Shown: piece after piece, positions 25,332 to 35,700 of the stretch | How positions within the stretch are numbered: position 1 is the first letter of the stretch | How the letters are laid out: the number at the start of each line of letters is the position of its first letter | Source: Apium graveolens | Lineage: Eukaryota; Streptophyta; Magnoliopsida; Apiales; Apiaceae | Reading direction: 5' to 3' | NCBI RefSeq assembly: GCF_009905375.1 | Contig: NC_133656.1 | Span: 228,683,739-228,747,738 of the forward strand | DNA: 64,000 bases | Position numbers and translations under genes: made by a program | Notes under the pieces: model-generated | The model's database searches: none | What the model saw: only the letters and a program-made list of their open reading frames with translations | What the model was told of the DNA's origin: nothing

Positions 25332-26021
25332 CACTACAACTAGAAGAAAAAGGTTAATAGACGATGGCTAATAACTGATGGCTAAAATGTTTAAAATCTA
25401 TATATCTGTGGGTATAGTAAAAAATCCTTGTTTTTCACATCGGTTTAATACTGATGTGAATCGTTTCTAACTAAATAACTGATATATTAGACATACTAAG
25501 GGGGTGTATTCAATTGGGATTTTGAAAGATTTTTATGATTTTAAAAATCATGGGGTATTCAATTTGGATTTTAAATAATCCTTTAAAATCTGAAGGTATT
25601 CAACAAGGATTGAAAAAAGTCTTTTAAAATCTAAGTGTATTCAATTTAGATTTTAAAAAGTCAATCAAAATTTGGTAATATTCAATTTGGATTTTAAAAA
25701 ATCCATCAAAATCTAATTGTATTCAAAAGTACATGGATTTTCTTTTATTTAAAAAAGCTGTGGATTTTGATGGATTTGCTAGTACATTTTTAATATCTTG
25801 AAATCTTTTCAAAATACATGAGATTTTGATGGATTTCTAAAAAACTCCACAAAATCTGCAAGACTCTACAAGATTTTGGATCAACTCCATCAAAATCCAC
25901 GAAAAATTGAAATCAACGAAAATCTTTTAAAATCCGTTGATTATTAACAATCTTTTAAAATCTGAAATGAATACACCCCTAAGATATCAATTAGTAACCG
26001 ATGTGTTATTTTCTTTTAGTG
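25332..26021. mobile_element. CACTA-like MITE, split by a nested MITE
   Basis: Starts CACTACAACTAGAAGAAAAA and ends TTTTCTTTTAGTG, the inverted termini of CACTA (En/Spm) elements, flanked by the 3 bp duplication TTT (25329-25331 and 26022-26024). Subterminal short repeats around CATCGGTTTAATACTGATGTG and TAACTGATG are also CACTA-like. Without the nested 480 bp insertion the element is about 207 bp and noncoding. Confidence 0.75.
25500..25979. mobile_element. PIF/Harbinger (Tourist)-like MITE nested in the CACTA MITE
   Basis: A 480 bp segment with termini GGGGTGTATTCAATT and the complement of AATGAATACACCCC, flanked by the 3 bp duplication TAA (25497-25499 and 25980-25982). The inside is built of repeated ATTCAATTTGGATTTTAAA-type blocks. 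The TAA target site and G-rich TIR fit PIF/Harbinger. It is younger than the CACTA element it interrupts. Confidence 0.8.
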
Positions 26022-26024
26022 TTT

Positions 26025-26640
26025 AGCCCCGAAAGATGGTCCTTTTTATTAGCAAAACAGAAAAGATGCCCTTTTCTAATGACAAAAGTCATAATTCAAA
26101 CATCAAATTTACATTTAATATTATACATAATTGAGTAAAAGTGAAATAACACAAAATTTTATATCGGTTTAATGGATGATGTACGAAGTCCAGTGGTGTT
26201 CATCATTTGTTTCGACATATTAGGAAGAAGGTCCAGAAGGTGAACAAGACAGTTCACAAGCTATATTAATACGGTTTATGTCATGCTATTAAGATAAAAA
26301 GGTGAAATTAATTTATTTTTTTGCAATATCTTTTAAAAAGATCACCTTACATAAAATCTAAGATATTATCTAAGATATTAGAAGCTGTATAATCTAAATC
26401 CAAATCCAAATCCAAATCCAGTAGCCTGCTATTTGGCTACAAATAGTAAATAATTAGTGACCAGCAAGCAAATAAAAGGTCCCACAGTTAAATAGTTTTG
26501 ATCCTTCCTTATGAAAAGTTTAAGTTTTGGATTTCCTGTTAAGATACAATGTATCTGCTACCAAATACTGGATATTATTACAAATTTAGCTTGAAATCAA
26601 GAGCATTTAATGAAGATTTTGTTCTTTTCTTTCTTTTAGT
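26025..26640. other. Intergenic / gene B promoter region
   Basis: Holds a short (AAATCC)n run of four units at about 26398-26421. A likely noncoding first exon of gene B ends at 26706, just downstream (AACTCAATTTGCAG before GTATG). No other feature. Confidence 0.4.
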
Positions 26641-26865
26641 GCTTTTTTTTCTTATGTATAGTGTCATACAGGGTAAATGAGCATGCTGTTGAAACTCAAT
26701 TTGCAGGTATGTTTTCATTCTCCTCTTTGTTCTTTTTGTTATGTACATGCATGTATACATGTAATTGTGTAAAGTTTCAGTCTTTTTCATTCTTCAAGAA
26801 AATTGTGTGCTTAATTCAGCTTTTACTTTTGTGCAGAAACTAATAAAAATAACAAGAAATTGATC

Positions 26866-29800
26866 ATGGCATTTAATCAGAATTCCAAGTCCAATGCTGA
26901 TAAAACACCTTATCAGACAGGGTCACTCGTTCAAACAGACATAAATCAGTCCAAATCGAGCACCATTGGAAGTTTCAGGCTCTGGTCAGATGATCAAGAT
27001 GATCTGATGCAAAAAATGAGTAATGAAACTCAGTTTGCAGGTATGTTTTCCTTCTGTTCTTTGTTCATTTTGTTATGTACATGCATGTATACATGTAATT
27101 GTATAAAGTTTTGGTCTTTTTCATTCTTCAAGAAAATTGTGTGCTTAATTGAGCTCTTATTTTTGGTGCAGAAACTAATAAAAAGAACAAGAAATTGATC
27201 ATGGAATTTAATCAGAATTCTGAGTCTAATGCTGATAAAACACCTTATCAGACAGGGCCACTCATTCAAACAGACATAAATCAGTCCAAATCGAGCAGCA
27301 CCGGAAATTTCAGGCTCTGGTCAAGTGATCAAAATGATCTGGTGCAAAAAATGTGTAATGGAAGTGCTGTAACTGAGCAGAAGGGGCTATTTAAGGAGCT
27401 GAGCTATGGTTTGACTCATCACCGTCAGATGAACGTCTTTAATGATTCTAGAATGGATAATCACCTTGATGATGATGGGGAAGATAAGTTTGAGAGAGAG
27501 ATGAGAGACTTGGAAGAATTATTGTCGAATTTGGATCACAATGCTCAAGATAATGTGCCCCCTATAGTTGCTAATGATGCTAGACCAGTTTTGCCAAACT
27601 CAGCACCTTACTTTACTTTGGTGCCCACTAACTCCTCTGTTGCTGCTGGTGGAAATTCTGCAACACAGGTTGGTTTATATGTATATAATAGCTATGATTA
27701 AAACGAAACTGTGATAACCATTGTTCCCCATTTTCTGTAAGAATTGTTTTACAATTTTTTAAACATGCATAATAATGATCCTCAGGCTCATCAATGGCAG
27801 GTGAATATTGGGAATAATTTGAGGATGAATAATCATCATGATGATGAAGGGGGAGAACGATTTGAGAGGGATATGAGAAACATGGAAAAAATGTTTTCGA
27901 ACTTGAATCCTGTGGCTCCAGATTTTGTGCCTCCTACAGTTGCTAAGGGTGTTAGACCAATTTTACCAAATTCAGGACCTTACTTTGCTTATGATGCTGA
28001 TAGTAACACTTTGGTGCAGTCTAACTCTCCTGTTGCTGCTGGTGGAAATTTTCTGACAAAGGTATGTGTATAACTGTATATGTATATAATGGCTATGATT
28101 GACTGTGTTAACCAATGTTCTGCACTTTCTGTAAGAATTCTTCTTTTGTATGAATTGTTTTGCTAAGTTTTGAATGCCCAGAATAAAATCCTCAGGCTCT
28201 CTAGAGCGTGACCCTGTATATGATAGAGAAAGTCCTAATCTTTTTGAAGTTATGACTTATGCGTCGTTTATGCTTGATTTTTTTCCTAACTAAAACAATT
28301 ATAGCCTCTTGATTAAGTAATGGTTCATGTAAATTTGGTAACTTCCCCATTTAGTTTTACTAGTATATACTATGCAGAGTGAATATAAGAGAGAGCACAT
28401 ATTTGACTGTTTAGCTTTTTTATCACTAGAGACTAAAGAAGCCTCTTTGTATTGAATTGCTCAGACGCGGATTGGGTCTAGTCAAGGGAAGGGAAGGGAG
28501 AATGAGCGAACTATTATCGCTCAGAGGGAAGATGTTATTAGGAGGACTGTTTTTGTTCCTGACATTGATAATCAGGTAGTGAAGTATCTTGATCTTCCTG
28601 GCATTATAATCGGGTTTTTGTTTCGGAAATTTATTTTTCTGAACAAAATTTGTATAATTAATTTTTTGTTGCATCGGTTTAGATTACTGAAGAGCAACTT
28701 GCAGATCTCTTTAGTAGCGTCGGGCAGGTAATCTTTACCTGCTTGGTGTCATTTCGTTAACATTCTAATTATGCTAATGACACATTTTGTTTTCTTTTTT
28801 AATAATACTCCAAAATGCTTTTTCTGTGTAAGCTTGTTGATGTTCGTGTCTGTGGAGACCCAAATTCTATTCTCCGGTTTGCCTTTGTTGAATTCACAGA
28901 TGAGGGTAAGCTGATAAAGCTTTTATATTGACATAAACGTGCTCTTGATAGCGTCTCTTACATTAGCATGTCTTACATTTTGTACCATCTGATATGTGTG
29001 CAGAAGGTGCAAGAAATGCTTTAAGTCTTGCAGGTACCATGCTTCGTTGCCACCCAGTCAAGGTGCTGCCTTCAAAAACTGCGATTGCACCCGTTAACCC
29101 TACACTTTTACCAAAGGTTAGTAGTTTGGTTGTTATCTTTAAAATATGTGCATGATTATATCATACTTTCAAAGATAAGTAAGTGAGAAGCCTAGTAATG
29201 CTAATTTAAATAACCTTGTGCTGTGTTTGTTTAGTCTGAAGATGAAAGGGAGAGATGCACAAGGACTATTTGTTGTACAAATATAGATAAGAAGGTAACT
29301 AATATTAAAAATAAATAATAATATGTTCTTCTGTTGGTTGAAAGCTTTGTCAAGATTTATTCATTTTTTGAACAATTTTTATGCTTGTTATTACAGGTTT
29401 CTAAAAAGGACATCCAAAACTTTTTTGAATCTTTTTGTGGAGAGGTTTGTGACTAAATGCTACAAATCTATGTGTGCTCCTATTCTTCAATTTAAATACA
29501 TGTAATGAAATATTTGTCTGCCGTAGATTCTTTACATGAGGCTGCTTGGAGACCAACATCATTCAACTCATATTGCATTTGTGGAGTTCATGACGGTAAG
29601 TGAAATGAGCTGTTTGATAGCTTGAATCAAATTTATAATTTTTCCGCAATTGTTTTAAATTAATTATGGAGTTTATGTTTCTCTCTGGGCTTTTTTGGCT
29701 ATTTCCCCTACCCCCTCAGTTCCCCCACCCCCTTTCACGTTATCCATCCATGATCTGTTTCTACAGCACAACAACCTAATGCATGCAAACTCGTCACGTT

Positions 29801-30426
29801 CAGGCATAGGCGTGTAGGTCTAATCACGCAGCCTAAACATTTTAACTTTCGAAACACATATTTTTCTCCTGGATACTTGTAAAATATTTGTACAGATTTC
29901 ATTCCAGATGTAAATTCAAGATGCCTAAATTGTATCAACTGCATCTTTTTTGGTTTTATATTGGAATATATATCTTGATAATGACTTAGCTATGCTTTTG
30001 TGGTACTTGTGATCGTACGTCTTATAGTTATAGGTATGAATTATGATTCCTGATTTTTATGCATATTTATTATTAAATTAAATTTGCAAGATAGACATCT
30101 TTCCATTTTGTTCTTTAGTGTGCTAATGTCATCATCAACCGAAAAAGATTTTGTAGTAACTGGATTTCAATTGGTGCAGGCTGAGAGTGCAATTGCAGCC
30201 CATAACTGTAGTGGTGTTGTCATTGGATCATTGCCGATAAGGTCAAACTCACTCAGTTATTTGGAGTTCTCTTCTTCCCTGTTAGTTTTCACTCTCTAAA
30301 TCTGTGTTGGTTTTGGACATTTGACCATGTAGGATAAGCCCTTCAAAGACGCCTGTCAGGCCGCGCGCTAGGTCTTGGAAGAAAGCCTCTGGAAACAATT
30401 TTCAGACTGGAAGAAAGGTCTACTGA
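26866..30426 (+). CDS. CID-type protein gene B, with duplicated N-terminal exon and two PAM2 modules
   Basis: Predicted 540 aa. Coding exons: 26866-27040, 27172-27668, 27786-28061, 28465-28575, 28683-28727, 28833-28905, 29004-29116, 29235-29294, 29397-29444, 29527-29595, 30180-30241, 30333-30426; all joins are GT-AG and in frame. The first two coding exons are tandem copies (MAFNQNSKSNADK and MEFNQNSESNADK). The second holds a degenerate PAM2 (LDHNAQDNVPP, about 179-189; the conserved N and F positions are D and N). The third is an extra copy of the PAM2 half-exon and holds a good PAM2 (LNPVAPDFVPP, 264-274). RRM1 (VFVPDI, RFAFVEF) and RRM2 (ICCTNI, HIAFVEF) follow with exon sizes as in gene A. 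The noncoding first exon ends at 26706; joined to exon 2 it gives a uORF that stops two bases before the main ATG. A decayed third copy of the PAM2 half-exon start lies in the next intron (about 28100-28215). The C-terminus is longer and basic (NNFQTGRKVY). Alternative inclusion of the duplicated exons would keep frame. Confidence 0.87.
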
Positions 30427-32690
30427 ATCAAAATTCAGCTAATACAATATTATCATATATCTACAAAGACGTAGAGATATATGGTAATGGTATTGTTATA
30501 TATTGCCCCTTCCAGTATCTTATATATGATGGGATTTCTTTATGAAGTTTGTTCCGTAGAGTTTGTTATGCTGCATGTTAAACTGAATTTGGTAGTCTTT
30601 ATCTCAAAGTGTTATGCTTTTGGATGTTTCTCCCATGAAACTCTTTGAAAGTCCATGTTCATGGGATTTAACTCAACTTACTTTTCGGTGATGAAGTATC
30701 TGGATATTTTTTTTTTGTTTCTCTTTAAGGTTTAAAACATGTAGTGATAGTAATTGCTGCTCTTGCATTGTTTCCTGTGAGTTCATATATAGAAGTGCTT
30801 GAAATCCTATAGCCATACTCTAACTTGAGATACTGAGAACAGAAGTAGATTCCAGAGACTTTTATGATGTATGAAAAGAGCTAGTAGCCTGCTTGCAAGT
30901 AAAACTGTTGGTTGAATGTTTACCACTTTAAAAAGATTTAAAATTCCGGGCAAACAGATAAACTAAACTCAATACAAGTAAACCTCTTTAAAATAATACC
31001 GTCCATATCAGGAAAATTTATTACTTTACCAAATTTATTATTTTATTGATATAATAATATTTTATCACTTTACCGATAAAATAATATTTTATTATTTTAC
31101 CGAATTTTTGTGATTTACGTATTACAAAAACTTGGTGAAATAAATGAAGTTATCAAAGGATTAAATGAAACTATAGAGTTTTTCATAAATTATTATGATT
31201 ATGGAATCACCTATGAATGAAAAAATTATTTAGTCTGTAATGAACACCGTCGAAGAACTGATCCTGGTCCGGATGACGACAATATCATAATAAGCTTGAG
31301 TATTTCAAGCAATCAATAGTTTAAACAATGAGTAGTTAAGAATTACTTGAGTAAAAACTATATAGGTTAGGATCTCACCGGGAGTTAGTTAGTACTTCCT
31401 TTTGCAAGACTGTTTTATACATTTTCTGGTTTACAAATAGTAAGGTTCAGTTATAATGGAAAGAAGATCAGACATCACACTTTGCTTTGTGAAATGGAAA
31501 ATGGAAATTCTGAAATGCTATTAATCCTGACCGGGTAACACAAACATTAAATTTATATTTCCCCAGAAATAAAAATGCAAGACTAACAAAATGAGACATC
31601 AACTGACATTATGAGTTCATGTATATCAATGCTATTGAGAGTACTCATCTTGCCAAGATTTCAAAATCTCAAACGAATTTTTTACTTTGAAACCTTAACC
31701 TTTCATTAGCATAAATCTCAAATACATCTTAATCAACTTAAATACATTAAAATTGTATTTTGGAAAATGTAATCCATTTAAAATAATAGCAATAAATTTC
31801 AAATGTACTAAATCTATATATGATTTCAAATTATCAAATTTATTCTAAGATTTAAATATCTTAAAACTGAAATGAATTCAAACTTAACAAATATAACTTT
31901 TGTTATCCGTTCACAAATTATAATTCAACTTTTTTTAATAATTCAAAATTTCACGAACTACATGAATACTTAATTTTAATTAAAATTATGCTCTCAAATT
32001 ATAAATTTGGGAGAATTTTTTTTTTATATAAAAATGCTGTTAACAAATGTGGTTCCTAATTTTTTTTTGCTTTTAGTAAAGGAATGAAGTAATTCAAAAA
32101 TTTATAAAATTGTTAGAGGCAGCAACTTTACTTTTCAAGAAAATTCCTAAATAATAAGGAATTACTTCAACACCAATAAAAGGAACCAACACCCATTAAT
32201 ATGGGCCCCACTAATTTATTAGAAAATATTCTGACATTTATTTTGGGACCCATTCAACATTGGGTGAAACCGGATGGAATTATTCCCGTATTTATTTTCT
32301 TTACTGTCTTAATAAGTAAGGAACGAAAACTGTTAGTAAAAAAATCGTAATGAAACAAATGATAAAATGCTAGGAGTTGAAGATAAAAATTAAAAATCGT
32401 AAAGAAACAAATAATTAAATGATAGGAATTAAGATACAATTTACCACTCATTCGAAAGCCCATTTAAGAGTCTAAGTGTAGATGTAATTTATCTTTGGTG
32501 TCACTCATAAATTGTGAGAATTGTGAAAAATGTTGGAAGTGTTCTGAGTTCTATTCTAAAATATTAAGGTGTCAGATAATCACTTTTCATGATATTATAT
32601 TATTCTAACACATGGTACCAAAACCCGGACATTGCTACTTAAATCCAAAAACATTTTAGTTCTTCTTCTCTTAATTCTTTTTGTTTTTAA
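30427..32690. other. Intergenic between CID genes B and C
   Basis: The first ~400 bp match the 3' flank of gene A. Bases about 30978-31140 are an AT-rich block built on AAATTTATTA/TTTTACCGA repeats that could be a decayed MITE. No coding sequence is supported. Confidence 0.45.
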
Positions 32691-32733
32691 TTTATAAGAA
32701 ACTGACCAGCATCTACTTATATAAAGCAGGGAA

Positions 32734-35700
32734 ATGGGCATGCTTGAAACTCAATCCGCAGGTATTTTCTGTTCTCTTCATTACTCATTACTATGTTATA
32801 GGCACTTGTTTAGAGGAGGGTTTAGATCATAAAATTATTAACATTCATTTTCACTGGAAATCTCATTTTTTTCGAGATCACTAGAATCTCTTGTTTAGTG
32901 TCTGAACAAATGAATATATAATTAAAAATATCACTAGTACTAGGAAGGTCTGATAGCATGTTAATTACGAGCTGAATTATATAATACATGTTAACATTTA
33001 CATAATAACATACTATGGCAACAGAACTCCAGTCTTGTTTTTTTCAAGATTCTTTTGTTTTTTTTTATCAGATAATCATTTTTCGTGCAGAAACTAAAAT
33101 TTTGATCACGGAATCTATCATGGCTGCTCGTGAAAATGCTAAGTTAAATGCTGATAAATCACTGGATCAGACTGATTCAATAGTTCAATCTGCTGGTATT
33201 TTTGTTCTCTTCTTTACTCATTATGCTATTGTTAAGTTATAGGCACTTGTTAAGAGAGGGGCTTAGATTATATATTATATAAAAACATTCTTTTTCAGTC
33301 CAAATCTCATTTGTCAATCGGGCTCGCTAAAATCTCTTTTTAGAATCCAAATAAATGATTAAATAATTAAACATATCACTTACTAGGAAGGGATCGACTG
33401 TGAGACCTATAAGTTCCGATACCATGTTAATTACCGGCTGAATTATAAATTACATGTTAACATTTATATAAATGCATAAATTGGAACTAAACTTCAGTCT
33501 TTCTTTGTATTTGAAGATTCTTTTGTGTTTAAACAAATAATCATTTTTTGTGCGGAAACTAAAATTTTGATCAAGGAATCTATCATGGCAGCTCGTGAAA
33601 ACGCTAACTTCAGTGCTGATAAGTCACTTGATCAGACCGATTCACTCGTTCAAACCAAAATGAATGAGTTCAAATTAAGCAGCGATGGAAACTTCGGGCA
33701 TGATCAGGCGCAGATAATCAGTTCTGACATCGCTGAAGCTGAACAGAAGGGTTTCCTTATGGAGCAGAGTCCTGGTGTGGCTCAGTCTGCAGGTATTTTT
33801 TGTTCTCTTCTATGCTCATTATTTTATTGTTAAGTTATAGGCACTTGTTTAGAGGAAACTTAGTTCATATATTATATATAAACTTTTTTTCCGCTCGAAA
33901 TCTCATTTTTGGTTCCGGAATGCTACAATCTCTTGTTTAGTGTCCGGATAAGTGAATATAAATTAGAAATATCGCTAGTACTAGGAAGGAATCTACTGTG
34001 AGACCTTTGAGTTCTGATACCATGTTAATTACCAGCTGAATTATATATTTCATGTTAACACTTATATAAATGCCAAGGAACAAAGCTTCAGTCTTTTTGT
34101 TTATTTCAAGATTCTTTTGTGTTTGATCAGATAATCATTTTTCGTGCAGAAACTAAAATTTTGATCAAGGAATCTATCATGGCTGCTCGTGAAAATGCTA
34201 AGTTCAATGCTGATAAATCACTGGATCATACTGAATCACTCGTTCAATCTGCAGGTATTTTTTGTTCCCTTATTTACTCATTATGTCATTTTTAAGTTTT
34301 AGGCACTTGTTAAGCGGGGGGCTTAGATCATATTTTACATATAAACATTCTTTTTTACTCCGAAACTCATTTTTTGATCGGGATTGCTAGAATCTTTTGT
34401 TTAGTATCCGAATAAGTGAATATATAATTAAACATATCGCTTGTACTAGGAAGGAATCGACTCTGAGACCTATAAGTTCTGATAACATCTTAATTAGCAG
34501 CCGAATTATATAATACATGTTAACATTTATATAAATGTATAAATTGGAACAAAACTTCAGTCTTTCTGTTTATTTTAAGATTCTTTTGTGTTTAATCAGA
34601 TAAATATATTTTGTGCAGAAGCTAAAATTTTGATCAAGGAATCGATCACGGAAGCTCGTGAAAATGCTGAACTCAATGCTGATAAGTCACTGGATCAGAC
34701 TGATTCACTCGTTCAAACCAACATGAATGAGTTCAAATTAAGCAGTGATGGAAACTGCAGGCATGATCAGGCGCAGATAATGAGTAATGACAGCGCTGTA
34801 GCTGAACAGAAGGGTTTCCTTGAGCAGAGTCCTGGTGTGGCTCAATCTGCAGGTATTTTTTTGTTATCTTCTCTACTAATTATGTTATTGTTTAGTTAGA
34901 GGCACTTGTTTAGAGGAGGGCTTAGATTGAATATTATATATTACCATTTTTTCACTTGAAATCTCATTTTTTGATCGGGATCGCTACAATCTCTTATTTA
35001 GTTTCCGAATAAGTGAATATATAATTAGAAATATCGCTAGTACTAGGAAGGAATCGACTGTGAGACCTATAAGTTCTGATAATTACCAGCTGAATTACAT
35101 TTACATGTTAACATTTATATAAATGCTTAGGAACAAAGCTTCAGTCTTTCTGTTTATATCAAGAGTCTTTTGTGTTTAATCAGATAATCATTTTTCGTGC
35201 AGAAACTGAAATTTTTATCAACAAGGAATCAATCATTACAGCTCGTGAAAATGCTTATAAGTCACTGAATCAGACTGATTCACTCGTTCAAACCACCAAA
35301 AATGAGTTCAAATTAAGCGGCGCTGGAAACTTCAGGCATGATCAGGCGCAGGGAATGAGTAATGACAGTGCTGGAGCTGAAGAGAAGGGTTTCTCTAAGG
35401 AGCAGAGTCCTGGTGTGGCTGATCATCATCAGATGAACGGTGGGGATGATTTTGATGGTAATCCTTTGGTGCTCACTGAGTCCCTTGTTGCTGCTGGTGG
35501 AAATGCTGCAAAAAAGGTACGGGTGTAGAAATATAATGGCTAAATTGAAAATGAGATTTTGTGATAACCATTGTTCTGCACTTTTCTCAATTAGTTGTTC
35601 TGCTAGGTTATTTTGTTGTGAACTTGTGGTGCATATAAGACAGTATATTTGTCTTTTTATCTATTTTCTTACTAGAGACTGAAAAAGACTCTTGATACTG

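Noticed and set aside
26661..26843. 60-codon ORF before gene B
   Set aside because: Reads through the first intron of gene B (GTATG...GCAG) and has no similarity to anything.
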